From Tautonia rosea (GTDB lineage Bacteria > Planctomycetota > Planctomycetia > Isosphaerales > Isosphaeraceae), in the NCBI RefSeq assembly GCF_012958305.1, contig NZ_JABBYO010000008.1, positions 64,001-128,000 on the forward strand: DNA of 64,000 nucleotides, read 5' to 3'. The notes beneath the pieces were generated by a model, which was not told the DNA's origin, ran no database searches, and was given only the letters and a program-made list of their open reading frames with translations. The translations under genes and the position numbers were made by a program. Shown in pieces: positions 26,810-35,984 of this stretch (the stretch's first letter is position 1; each line of letters opens with the position of its first letter).

Positions 26810-28384
26810 TCACTCCGCCTGGCCCAGAAGCCGCTCAAAGAACTGCCGAGCCTCCCGATGCGGTTCCAGAACGCTTTGCCTGACCGACGGATCGGTCAGG
26901 AGGCCTTCGGGGTCCGCCTCGATCGCCTCGATCCGAGCGTCGATCCAGCGGAGAAAATACTCCACGTCCGGCCTGTGGACGGGCCGACGTGGCTCCCCAA
27001 CCTCGATGGAGAACGGGGCGGTGCTGGCGAATCGAAACGTCTCCGGCACGTCGGCGATCGCCCGAACGAGACACCAACCGCTCTGATCGAAGTGGAGCGC
27101 ATCGAGCCGGATCGGCTCGCCGAGGTCCGGATCGTCAATCCGATGAACGACCTGGCCGTCTCGGACGACCTCAATGGCCTCGATCGGGTCATTCGACCAG
27201 AGTTGCACGTCGAACTCGAGCTGGACCGGCTCACCCTCGGGCGATTGCAAGACGCTGCCGGGATGCTCGCCGTTGGCGCTGACGACCAGGAGCGGGCCGT
27301 TGGTCACGAACGACCTGCCCTCGGCGAGCCCCTGCCACCAGGCCTCGTACGAGAACGGAGCATCGAGGTGGACGAACACCCGGTTGTATCCGACCGGGTT
27401 GGGCAAGACACCCGAGGCGGAACCGGCCGACGGGGGAATCCGGAGGCCGCAGTTGAGCAGCCGGTAGTAGATGTCCTGAGTGTAGAGGCCGTTGCCGCGA
27501 GGCGGGGGATACTGGTCGCGGTCCCTCGGTCGCCCCCACGCCTCGTTGTCCAGAACGCCGAGACGCCACATGTGATTGTGAGCGATCCCGATCGACCGGA
27601 CGTGGCCGGTCGCCACCCAGGTCGGCATGTCCCACCAGAACGGCTTCTCCACGTCGACCCACGCCCCCTGCTCCGCCACGGCCTCGCGGAGGTGGACGAC
27701 CGGAGAGGGGGCCTCGGGACCGTCCGCATCCAGGTCGAGGGGCCGCTCCAGGTTGAAGTACAGCAACGCCCCGCCCCGGCGTTCGTCCTCGCAGGCCATC
27801 AGGTGGTACGCCCGCCCCGGTTCGAGCTCAAGGAGCCGTTGATCCGGCAAGGGACGATCGCGCCAGTAACTCGTTCGATTCCAGACGGTGAGGACCGGGG
27901 CCAGATGCAGATCCTCCGACCGGAGCAACAGCGGCAGGTCGCTTGGCGGACGATGGACATGGGTTTCGCCCGAATACCAGCCGAGCGCCGGCAGGTCAAC
28001 CAGCCGTTCCAGCGGCACGGTCAGGTCCACGCGTTTCCCGGCCTCTATCATGAATTTCCCTGCCGATCGGGTGAATTCCGGCCCCCGCTCGACGACGTAC
28101 GCATACGAGCCGGGGTCCAGGTCGAGCTCGACCGTTCCGTCGCAGTTGAAGTGGTCGCGCCAGTTCGGCAGGCCGGGAGGGAGCACCGGCTCGCCGTCGG
28201 GGCCGCTGAGCGACACCCTGGCGGGCATGGGTTCGGCCGCTCCCGACTCGCCCGGCCCGACGATCTGGAGCCGCACCGATCCGACCTCGGCCCCAGGCGC
28301 CTCGGCCCGCGTCAGAACCGTCACGCACAGCAGGCTCAGGCCCAGCAAGCCGCGAGACACAAACAGGTGCAGGGTGCCCGACAT
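26810..28384 (-). CDS. CehA/McbA-family metallohydrolase-like exported protein
   Basis: 524 residues. Signal peptide (to about 28), a beta-sandwich of roughly 100 residues, then a PHP-like catalytic region beginning GWYSGETHVHRP with H142 and H144, and later GIAHNHMWRLG and DIYYRLLNCGLRIPPSAGS. This order matches CehA/McbA proteins, named for carbaryl and carbofuran hydrolases, though most members have no known substrate. The last ~70 residues are charged and helical. CAGGGAGC precedes the ATG. It is divergent from a paralogue across 162 bp, so the two probably share a regulatory region. Confidence 0.82.
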   Translation of the reverse strand: MSGTLHLFVSRGLLGLSLLCVTVLTRAEAPGAEVGSVRLQIVGPGESGAAEPMPARVSLSGPDGEPVLPPGLPNWRDHFNCDGTVELDLDPGSYAYVVERGPEFTRSAGKFMIEAGKRVDLTVPLERLVDLPALGWYSGETHVHRPPSDLPLLLRSEDLHLAPVLTVWNRTSYWRDRPLPDQRLLELEPGRAYHLMACEDERRGGALLYFNLERPLDLDADGPEAPSPVVHLREAVAEQGAWVDVEKPFWWDMPTWVATGHVRSIGIAHNHMWRLGVLDNEAWGRPRDRDQYPPPRGNGLYTQDIYYRLLNCGLRIPPSAGSASGVLPNPVGYNRVFVHLDAPFSYEAWWQGLAEGRSFVTNGPLLVVSANGEHPGSVLQSPEGEPVQLEFDVQLWSNDPIEAIEVVRDGQVVHRIDDPDLGEPIRLDALHFDQSGWCLVRAIADVPETFRFASTAPFSIEVGEPRRPVHRPDVEYFLRWIDARIEAIEADPEGLLTDPSVRQSVLEPHREARQFFERLLGQAE

Positions 28385-28546
28385 GACTTGCTCCCTGGGG
28401 TGGATCTGGAGGTCGATCGGAGGCCCGAACGTGCGGGGCGTTGCGGCGCCGGCCGTCTGCCGGGATAGTAAAGGAAATGGCTCGCCCCGGAGCGTGCTCC
28501 CGAGGATGGGTCGTCGTCACGCCGCGTTCCGAAGGAGTGAGTCCCG

Positions 28547-31045
28547 ATGATCGTTCCGAGGCACTGTGATTGCAAGATCCTTCGCCGAGGGATCTCCTGG
28601 CTCATCTTACTCGCAAGCGTCGCGGTCGCCTCTCCCGCAGTCGCCCAGGAACTGAGGCCAACTGCGGTGGAGGGCCAGCCCCTGGCGGCGAACGTCGGCC
28701 GGGTGCTCCAGGCCCTGGAGCTGCTCGGCGCTCCGCTCCCTGCGTCGACCGCCGAGCCTCTGGGGCTCGCCCTTGAGACCCGCGACGCGCTATCGATCCA
28801 GGAATTGCTTGATGCTCACGTCCTGGCAGTAGTCTCCATCAACCCGGAGGAGCGGGTCAAGGTTGCTCGCGGACCGGCCCCGGCCCTCCTGCAGCAAGGC
28901 GGTTTCACGCCGGTCCTGGTCAAGGTCCTCAACGAGAGCACGGCCAGCCGCAGGATGACGATTTCGAGCCCGCAATCGGGTCCGGTAACGGCCGGGGCGG
29001 CCATGCTCAGCATGACCCGGCAAGACCAGCTCCACCTGAAAGAGGGGGAAGTCCCCGGTGGGGCCCCCGGCCGATTCCTTCAGGTCGAGCTGTTCGACGA
29101 CCCTCCCATGACGCCGAACCTCAGCGGCCTGGGGGTCGAATACGCGGTGGCCTTGATTTACAGCGCCGAGGCCGGCGTCCGCGAGGCGACCCTCGGCTTC
29201 GCAATCGGCCCGGGCACCCAGGACCTGGGGTTCCGGGGCGAGGTCCCCATCCTCTTCCAGGTCCGCCCGGCCATCCCGGTCACCCTGCGCATCCGAGATG
29301 TCGACGGTTCTCCCACCACCGCCCGGCTGACCTTCCTCGATCGCTCGGGCCAGGTCTACCCACCTCAGGCGAAGCGCGTGGCCCCCGATCTGTTCTTCCA
29401 GCGTCAGATTTATCGCAAGGACGGCGACGTGGTCCTCCTCCCTCCGGGACGCCTGACGATGATCTCCACCCGGGGGCCGGAATACCGCGAGCTGTCTCGG
29501 GAGGTGATCCTTCCCGAGCAAGGTGACGTGACCCTTGAGGTGCCGCTCGAACGATGGATCGACCCCGCCCGATTCGGCTTCTTCAGCGGCGACCACCACA
29601 TCCACGCCGCCGGCTGCGCCCATTACACCGACCCGACCCAGGGAATCGTGCCGGAGGACGTCTTTCTCCAGGTTCAAGGCGAGGGCTTGAACGTGGGATG
29701 CGTGCTCACCTGGGGGCCCTGTTACGACTATCAGCGCGGGTTCTTCGAGCCAACCGTCCACGGGCTGAGCGAGCCGTTCACGCTGCTCAAGTACGATGTC
29801 GAGGTCAGCGGGTTCGGCTCGCAGGCTCTGGGGCACGTCTGCCTCTTGAATCTCCGCGATCAGACCTACCCCGGCTCCGAAAACACCGCGACGACCGGAT
29901 GGCCAAGCTGGACGATCCCCGTGCTCCGCTGGGCGAAGAACCAGGGAGCGATCACCGGCTACGCCCACTCCGCCTCCGGCCTCCAGATCGACCCCGAGCG
30001 CGCCTCCGGCCACCTGATGGAAACGCTCGACGCCGATGCCGACGGGGTGCTCTCCCCGGCGGAGGCCCGGGCAGGCCTCTTGCCGGAGGACTTCGAGACG
30101 GTCGATGCCGACCGTGATGGAGTGCTCATTCCCGCCGAGCTGCGGGTCAGCCACGACCGGGTCGCCGACACGCTGCCCAACCTTGCCGTCCCCGAGATGG
30201 ATGGCGTCGGCGCGATGGAAATTGTGGTCGCGGCGCCGCTGGAACTCTGCGACTTCATCAGCGCGATGGACACCCCCCGAATCGCCGAATGGAACATGTG
30301 GTACCACCTGCTCAACTGCGGGTTCCCGATGAAGGTGAGCGGCGAAACCGATTTCCCCTGCATGAGCGGCATGCGAGTCGGCCAGGGGCGCGTGTACGTG
30401 CAACTCGGCGCCGTCGAGGCGATCGACTTCGACGCCTGGTGCGAGGGGCTGGCCTGCGGCCGTTCCTACGTCTCCGACGGATACGCCCACGCCCTGGAGT
30501 TCACCGTGGGAGGTGCCTCGCCGGGCGCTCAGGTTGAGCGGGACGGGGCCTCGACCCTGGCCATTCACGCCAAGGTCGCCTTCGCCCCCGAGCTCCCCCG
30601 GGCGGTGGCGTACGGGAGTCTGGTCCCTGCCGGCGGCCCCCGGCTCGTGGGAGACACGGTTGACCTTCATGGCCCCCGCCTCGACGACCAGTTCACCGAG
30701 CCGGGCGAGCCCCGGATCGTCGAATTAGTGGTCAACGGCCAGGTCGTTGCGTCCCGAGAGGTCCCGGCCGATGGGGAAATCCACGCGCTGGAGTTCGACG
30801 TTCCGATCGACCGCAGTAGCTGGGTCGCCCTCAGGCAATTCCCTCAGCTACACACCAATCCCGTTGAGGTGATCGTCAGCGGGCAGCCGATCCGGGCTTC
30901 ACGGCAGAGTGCGCAATGGTGCCTCGAAGCGCTCGAACAACTCTGGCGTCGTCGCGGTCAATGGATTGCCCCGGCTGAGCGCGATGAGGCGCGCGCGGCC
31001 TACGATCGCGCTCGACAAACGTACCAGCAAATGCTGCAAGAATGA
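28547..31045 (+). CDS. CehA/McbA-family metallohydrolase-like protein with inserted EF-hand pair
   Basis: 832 residues. Signal peptide ending SPAVAQ (about 34), a ~300-residue N-terminal region with beta-sandwich character, and a PHP-like region starting GFFSGDHHIHAAG (H350, H351, H353). Inside the catalytic region, at 495-506 and 520-531, lie two textbook 12-residue EF-hand loops (DADADGVLSPAE and DADRDGVLIPAE) with all calcium ligands. After them the family pattern resumes with WNMWYHLLNCGFPMKVSGET. The final part is a beta-sandwich plus helices. Substrate unknown; exported. GAAGGAG precedes the ATG. Divergent from the smaller paralogue. Confidence 0.85.
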   Translation: MIVPRHCDCKILRRGISWLILLASVAVASPAVAQELRPTAVEGQPLAANVGRVLQALELLGAPLPASTAEPLGLALETRDALSIQELLDAHVLAVVSINPEERVKVARGPAPALLQQGGFTPVLVKVLNESTASRRMTISSPQSGPVTAGAAMLSMTRQDQLHLKEGEVPGGAPGRFLQVELFDDPPMTPNLSGLGVEYAVALIYSAEAGVREATLGFAIGPGTQDLGFRGEVPILFQVRPAIPVTLRIRDVDGSPTTARLTFLDRSGQVYPPQAKRVAPDLFFQRQIYRKDGDVVLLPPGRLTMISTRGPEYRELSREVILPEQGDVTLEVPLERWIDPARFGFFSGDHHIHAAGCAHYTDPTQGIVPEDVFLQVQGEGLNVGCVLTWGPCYDYQRGFFEPTVHGLSEPFTLLKYDVEVSGFGSQALGHVCLLNLRDQTYPGSENTATTGWPSWTIPVLRWAKNQGAITGYAHSASGLQIDPERASGHLMETLDADADGVLSPAEARAGLLPEDFETVDADRDGVLIPAELRVSHDRVADTLPNLAVPEMDGVGAMEIVVAAPLELCDFISAMDTPRIAEWNMWYHLLNCGFPMKVSGETDFPCMSGMRVGQGRVYVQLGAVEAIDFDAWCEGLACGRSYVSDGYAHALEFTVGGASPGAQVERDGASTLAIHAKVAFAPELPRAVAYGSLVPAGGPRLVGDTVDLHGPRLDDQFTEPGEPRIVELVVNGQVVASREVPADGEIHALEFDVPIDRSSWVALRQFPQLHTNPVEVIVSGQPIRASRQSAQWCLEALEQLWRRRGQWIAPAERDEARAAYDRARQTYQQMLQE

Positions 31046-31169
31046 ACGCGCGAATGAGCCCGTCCACGATGCTCGCTCGCGCATGAAGAAGCGGTCGAGG
31101 CGTCGCAGGCGTGGCAACCGGGCTTGCCGCTCGGTCCCAACGCTTGCGAACGCCCGACCGCTTCTGCGT

Positions 31170-31296
31170 GATCCTGGACGAGGTCCGTTTCCGATTACCT
31201 GTGGAGGGTCAGGGAAATGGGGACTGGCTCCGAGTCCGCGAGGTGCCTGTCCCCATTTCCCGGTGATGAGCGACGCACACGCGGAAACCGCGCTAG
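31170..31296 (-). repeat. REP-like palindromic repeat, copy 2
   Basis: Inverted copy of the element at 8088-8210: AGGGAAATGGGGACTGGCTC, a short centre, GAGGTGCCTGTCCCCATTTC and ending in a CTAG at 31293-31296. It lies between converging genes, where it can form a bidirectional hairpin. Confidence 0.7.
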
Positions 31297-34200
31297 CGGC
31301 TGGACACCTTGCGCCCCTCGACCGCGCGGAACTCCAAGGCCGCATCGGCCACGAAGGTGGCGATAATGCCCGGATCGGCCGAGCCGCCAGGGAGCCGGAG
31401 GATCAGGTCGTGCGCGCCTCGGGTCAGATCGACCGAGACGGAGCGGGTCGGGTCGTCGCCGGAGGGGTCCGGCAAGTCGAGCGGCCGGCCGTTGAGCCAG
31501 GCGCGGAGCCCGGCCTCGGGCGATTCGATGACGAGCGTGGCCGACAGGTCGGCCGGCGAAACCACGGGAACATGCAGATAAATCGCCTGGTTCGGGTCGG
31601 CGGTGGCCAGTGCCGACAGATCAATTCGCCCCTCGGCATCCGCCCGCAGGCGCCGCCACGATTGCGAGCGGCCATCGGCTCCTCGGACGGGCAAGGACGT
31701 GTCAATTGCTTGCTCCGGATCGACCGCCGGCTCGGCATCGACCTCGGCCAGCGGGCCGACCGCCTGGAACTCGCCGACGATACTCACCGGCTGCCGAAGC
31801 GTTTCGAGGAAGGCGAGCAGGTCGACGATCTGCTCGTCGGTCATCTGCTGCGCCAGCCCTTCGGGCATGAGGGAGACATCGCTGACGAGCTTCTCGTCGA
31901 TGTCGGCCGGGTCGAGTTCGAGCCGTTGCCCCTCGGCCGTTTTCAAGACCAAGCGATCCGCGGTTTCTTCCACGGGCAAGCCGGTGACGATCCGGCCATC
32001 CACCAACCCCAGCACATAACTGCGATAGTTGTAGCCGATGGCGGCGCTAGGGCTGAGAATCGAGGTCAACAACGCGTCCTTCCCGTACTTCGTGCCGATC
32101 GTCGACAGATCGGGGCCGACCCACTGCCCGCGCCCCTGTACGCGGTGGCAACTGGAACACTGGGTCTGACCGGCCGAGGCAAACACCTCGCGCCCTCGCT
32201 CGGGGTCGCCCGATCGGGAGAGCAATTCCTCCAGCGGCGGCAGTTCCCGCCCCCCGCCGATCCCGGCCAGCGGCAAGACCTCGGCGGCCCGACGGCGAAC
32301 GCCGTAATAGTCGGGGTGAGCGTTGAGCAACATCGTGGCTTCCGACTTCAGGTCGTCGGGCAGCTGCCCTTGCTCGGCGAGGCCAAGCAAGCTCCGAGCG
32401 CTCTCCGACTGCATCGTCGCGGCCCGCAGGGCCTCGCGTCGCAGACCAAGCGGATAATTCGTGTTCGCCACGATCGTGACCAGTTGCTCGCGCTCCATCC
32501 CCAACTCGGGCAGGGTCCGCAAGGCCGCCTCGGCCACCGGGTCGGACGAGCCGGCTTGCCGTGATCGCTCGATCATCGCCTCCAGCATCGGCCGCGCTCC
32601 CGACGCCTTGAGCCGGCCGAGCGCCTCAACCGCCGCGATCCGGACCGGGGGCGAGGCGTCGTCCTGCTTGACGAAGTTCATGATCGCTTCCGCATACGAG
32701 GAATCGCCGGTCGAGGCCGCGGCGGCGATTCCCTCGGCGCGGGACTCGGGCAGTTCGAGGGCGGCGCGGATGGCCTCGCGCACCCGGGGCTCGTTGGCCG
32801 CCGATCGCCAGTCGCCGGCCAGGCGACGGGCCAGCGTGGCGAGGATCTGACGTTCGCGGACCGGGTCGTCGAGGTCGAACACCAGGTTCGCCAGCGCCAC
32901 CGCGCCGCTCGGGTCCTTCAACTGGGCGAGCACATCATCGGCCGCCTGCTGCAAGTCGGGCGAGGCCAGCCTCGGCATCAGCCGGGAGAGCAGCGGCAAG
33001 ACCTCGGGCGAGTGGACCTGCCACATCAGGCCGAGCGTCTTGCTCAGGGCGTTGGCCGGCGGCATTGTGTCGCTCGCGGCGAGAAACGCCTCGTTCCGGT
33101 CGACCGGGAAGTACGGCGGCAAGGCCGCGGCCGTGGTCGCGCCGGTCTGATCGAGGTTCAGATCGCCATAGAGCGACCCATCAAAGAGTGATGCCAGGTA
33201 GTCCGATTCCCGATCCCAGAGAGCCACGCCCAACGCTTCCAGATACCACCGGTCGCGGCCGTCCCACGACGCCGCCAGCTCGCGGAGTGCCTCCCCCACC
33301 TGATCGGTCGGCAGCAAACGCAGAGCGAGGATCAGCTCGCGTCGGACGCCAGCATCGGGGTCGATCGCCAGGGGTAGCAGGGCGTCGAGATGGGCCATCG
33401 CCGCAGGGGTCGATGGCGTGGCATCCCCCACATATTCAATGGTGCCTCCTCGACTCACATCCCGTCCGAGGATGCGGACGGCTTGCTCGCGGATGCGCGG
33501 CTCCGCGTCCTTGAGCGCTCGCACGGCGGCCTCGTCCCCCTCGATCGCATACAAGGTCCAGAGGGCACGGGCACGGTGGATCAGCTCGTCCGACTGGAAC
33601 AGGGTGTTCAGGGCTTCGACCGCCTCATCCCCCCGCGCGATCAAGCCGCGACGGGCAGCGTCCTGGGTGGCGACGACGGGCGATTTCAGGGCCTCGATCA
33701 GCCCTTCGACCGACCCGAAATTATACACCGGCCGTTCGGGCTTGGCCCCGTTCGGCACGACCCGGTAGATGCGGCCGGTCGTCTGATCGCTGAAGGCGTG
33801 CCCGCCGACCCCGGCATCGTACCAGTCGGCCACGAACAGCGAGCCGTCGGGCGCGGCGGTCATGTCCACAGGACGGAACCAGGGGTCATCCGACGACATG
33901 AGCACTTCATATTCGGTCCGGAAAGCGGCCCCCTCGCGGGTCAGGGGAAAGTGGTTGATTTGCCGGGTGCCGGCATCCGCCTCGAAGATCGCGCCGAAGT
34001 ACGGTTCGCCCAGGAGCCGCCCTTCGTACACCGTGATCCCGCACGGGCTGCCGTTCCCCGTGCCGACAAGCTTCGGTACGTTGCCGGGCACTTCCTCGCC
34101 CCAGTGCCGAGGGCTGCCGGGGGTCCGGTAGCCGTAGGTACCGCCGTCCATGATCCACAACACGCGGGAGCCGCGTTGGCCGTCGTCATCGTTATCAGAG

Positions 34201-35009
34201 GTAAAGATATTTCCAAACGAGTTCAAGCTGGTTTCGTAATTGTTCCGCTGACGATCGGCAATCACCTCGAACTGCGATCCGTCTCGGTTAACGCGGAGGG
34301 TGGTCGCCAGTTGATCGGTCGAGACGCGCCGCCCGGATGCGTCGGTCACGTCGAAGTTCTCAGTCTTCGCCTGGCCATCGGGCTGAACCGAGCAGCAGCC
34401 GTCACCGTGGGTAAAGTAGAGCTTACCATCGAGCCCGAGCACCATCCCATGCACGCCGTGGTCGCTGTCGATACCGCCGAAGCCCGTCAGCAGCGGATAG
34501 CGCACGTCGGCCTTGTCGTCGCCATCGGTATCTTCCAGCACGAGCAGGTTCGGACTGTTGCCGACATACACACGACATCCTGTGTAATTTCCGGCCTCGT
34601 CGTACTTCTCCTCAACAGCAATCCCCATCGGTACCGGGAAGATCGAATCGGCGAAGACCGTCATCTTATCAGCCTTGCCGTCCCCATCGGTGTCTTCCAG
34701 GATCTTGATGGCATCGGCGCTGTCGATCCGCTCAAATTTCGGGTTGCGGGTCGGCCGATAGTTCAGCCCTTCGGTCACCCAGACACGTCCTCGGGAATCG
34801 ACGTCGATCGTCGTCGGGTTCACGACCATCGGCTCGGCGGCCCAGAGCGTGGCTTGCAGGCCGTCGGCCAACTTCACCTGGGCGGCGGATTCCTCCGGCC
34901 CGACCTGGGCCCTTGCCTTCGGAGCGATCGGGAGGGCGAGTCCTCCCGCAATCACGGCCGCCGCGGCGGCCATCCCGAGGCGGTACGATCCAAGGCGCTC
35001 GTGCGACAT
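31293..35009 (-). CDS. Giant PVC-type haem-binding protein with dehydrogenase-like propeller, HEAT repeats and CxxCH
   Basis: 1238 residues. Signal peptide (to about 34), a membrane-bound-dehydrogenase-like propeller of the TIGR02604 type (about 40-430, with DTDGDGKAD loops and FVADWYDAGVGG), helical HEAT-like repeats (about 440-900), and a cytochrome c domain of the TIGR02603 type with CSSCH at 951-955 and a later SLMPEGL methionine segment. A further ~165 residues form a C-terminal beta-sandwich. Such proteins are expanded in planctomycetes; they are thought to oxidise sugars or other substrates outside the cytoplasm. CAGGAG precedes the ATG. The stop overlaps the end of repeat copy 2. Confidence 0.88.
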   Translation of the reverse strand: MSHERLGSYRLGMAAAAAVIAGGLALPIAPKARAQVGPEESAAQVKLADGLQATLWAAEPMVVNPTTIDVDSRGRVWVTEGLNYRPTRNPKFERIDSADAIKILEDTDGDGKADKMTVFADSIFPVPMGIAVEEKYDEAGNYTGCRVYVGNSPNLLVLEDTDGDDKADVRYPLLTGFGGIDSDHGVHGMVLGLDGKLYFTHGDGCCSVQPDGQAKTENFDVTDASGRRVSTDQLATTLRVNRDGSQFEVIADRQRNNYETSLNSFGNIFTSDNDDDGQRGSRVLWIMDGGTYGYRTPGSPRHWGEEVPGNVPKLVGTGNGSPCGITVYEGRLLGEPYFGAIFEADAGTRQINHFPLTREGAAFRTEYEVLMSSDDPWFRPVDMTAAPDGSLFVADWYDAGVGGHAFSDQTTGRIYRVVPNGAKPERPVYNFGSVEGLIEALKSPVVATQDAARRGLIARGDEAVEALNTLFQSDELIHRARALWTLYAIEGDEAAVRALKDAEPRIREQAVRILGRDVSRGGTIEYVGDATPSTPAAMAHLDALLPLAIDPDAGVRRELILALRLLPTDQVGEALRELAASWDGRDRWYLEALGVALWDRESDYLASLFDGSLYGDLNLDQTGATTAAALPPYFPVDRNEAFLAASDTMPPANALSKTLGLMWQVHSPEVLPLLSRLMPRLASPDLQQAADDVLAQLKDPSGAVALANLVFDLDDPVRERQILATLARRLAGDWRSAANEPRVREAIRAALELPESRAEGIAAAASTGDSSYAEAIMNFVKQDDASPPVRIAAVEALGRLKASGARPMLEAMIERSRQAGSSDPVAEAALRTLPELGMEREQLVTIVANTNYPLGLRREALRAATMQSESARSLLGLAEQGQLPDDLKSEATMLLNAHPDYYGVRRRAAEVLPLAGIGGGRELPPLEELLSRSGDPERGREVFASAGQTQCSSCHRVQGRGQWVGPDLSTIGTKYGKDALLTSILSPSAAIGYNYRSYVLGLVDGRIVTGLPVEETADRLVLKTAEGQRLELDPADIDEKLVSDVSLMPEGLAQQMTDEQIVDLLAFLETLRQPVSIVGEFQAVGPLAEVDAEPAVDPEQAIDTSLPVRGADGRSQSWRRLRADAEGRIDLSALATADPNQAIYLHVPVVSPADLSATLVIESPEAGLRAWLNGRPLDLPDPSGDDPTRSVSVDLTRGAHDLILRLPGGSADPGIIATFVADAALEFRAVEGRKVSSR

Positions 35010-35245
35010 CAGCGACTCCTGGCGATGCTCGACTCGTCTGGGCTTGCGCCGACCCGGAACGGGCGGATCGGGTTAGGTCGGCGTCGGCCTCGATGGACCC
35101 CTTGCGGTATGCGGCCAATCGCCGCTCCCGCAGCCCATTTTCCCCCGATCGCGCGGCCGTGTCCAGGGAACAGGCCGGGGTCGCCACGCCTCCTACCAAG
35201 CTCTCGCGCTGATTGTTCGCGAACCCTCTGGGCCGAATCGGTCTC

Positions 35246-35287
35246 TTGTCAAGGGAGAGGGTCGCGATCTAGCATCAAAGCATCGCG
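35246..35287 (+). promoter_or_regulatory. Promoter with overlapping inverted repeat, toxin-antitoxin operon
   Basis: TTGTCA (35246-35251), an 18-bp spacer and TAGCAT (35270-35275). CGCGAT (35263-35268) is mirrored by ATCGCG (35282-35287), and the two arms bracket the -10 box. This is the layout expected for an operator bound by the antitoxin for autoregulation. The rest of 35010-35245 holds no gene or clear signal. Confidence 0.5.
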
Positions 35288-35350
35288 AGGTCACATCGAA
35301 ATTCAACACACCGCCCGATCCGGACCGCTTAGAGGACGAGGAGGTCTGCA

Positions 35351-35584
35351 ATAGCCAGGACACTCACACCGATCGACGGTGGGCTCGGGCTCGTCATCGA
35401 TGACTCGATTCTGAGTGCGCTGCAAATCGATCGTGAAACATTGCTGGAGCTCAAGCTCTCTCCCGACGGCCAGGGGATCGAAATTCGTCCCGTTCGCGAT
35501 GCGGATCACGGGCGCCGAGTCCTCGAATCGGCCGATCGGGTCATGGACACCCACGAAGAGGTATTTCGGAAACTCGCCCAATGA
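35351..35584 (+). CDS. AbrB/MazE-like antitoxin, apparent ATA start codon
   Basis: 77 residues. The frame reads A-R-T-L-T-P-I-D then GLGLVIDDSILSALQIDRET and LELKLSPDGQGIEIRPVRDA, a SpoVT/AbrB-type DNA-binding fold like antitoxins paired with Doc toxins. There is no ATG, GTG or TTG before the domain: the in-frame stop is at 35330 and the first usual start codons come after the domain has begun. ATA at 35351 lies 6 bases after a perfect GAGGAGG (35338-35344), exactly where homologues have Met. So it probably starts at ATA, or the gene has lost its start. The stop overlaps the Doc start (ATGA). Confidence 0.65.
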   Translation: MARTLTPIDGGLGLVIDDSILSALQIDRETLLELKLSPDGQGIEIRPVRDADHGRRVLESADRVMDTHEEVFRKLAQ

Positions 35585-35973
35585 TCCTCGATCCGGTCTT
35601 CCTTGACGTTGGAGACGTGCTGGCCATCCATCGACGAGGACTTGACCGATTCGGTGGTTCTGACGGAGTTCGTGAGCCGAAACTACTCGACTCGGCAGTT
35701 TCTCAGCCGCGAGCCACCTTTGGCGAAGCCTATCTGCACGAAGACCTCTTCCAGATGGCTGCGGCCTACCACTTCCACATTGTCAAAAATCATCCCTTCG
35801 TTGATGGGAATAAGCGAGCCGGGCTGGCCGCGGCCCTGGTCGTTCTCGATCTCAACGGACATCCGATCGACCAGCCCACGATGGCGCTGTATGACCTGAC
35901 CGACGGGGTCGCATCGGGGAAGATTGAGAAAGCCGAGATCACCGAAGTATTCGGGAATCTCGCAGAAGCCTGA
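35581..35973 (+). CDS. doc: Doc-type death-on-curing toxin (Fic family)
   Basis: 130 residues. Fic-fold toxin with active-site motif HPFVDGNKRAGL (catalytic H71), and the family start FLDVGDVLAIHRRGLDRFGG. Doc of phage P1 phosphorylates elongation factor Tu; other members adenylylate targets. The antitoxin just upstream overlaps by four bases, so the toxin is translated by coupling. This gene has a normal ATG and an intact motif. It converges on fhcA. Confidence 0.9.
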   Translation: MILDPVFLDVGDVLAIHRRGLDRFGGSDGVREPKLLDSAVSQPRATFGEAYLHEDLFQMAAAYHFHIVKNHPFVDGNKRAGLAAALVVLDLNGHPIDQPTMALYDLTDGVASGKIEKAEITEVFGNLAEA

Positions 35974-35984
35974 CGGACCAACGT

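Noticed and set aside
30909-35354. Plus-strand frames of 551 and 654 codons opposite the 1238-residue haem protein
   Set aside because: Antisense shadows without motifs.
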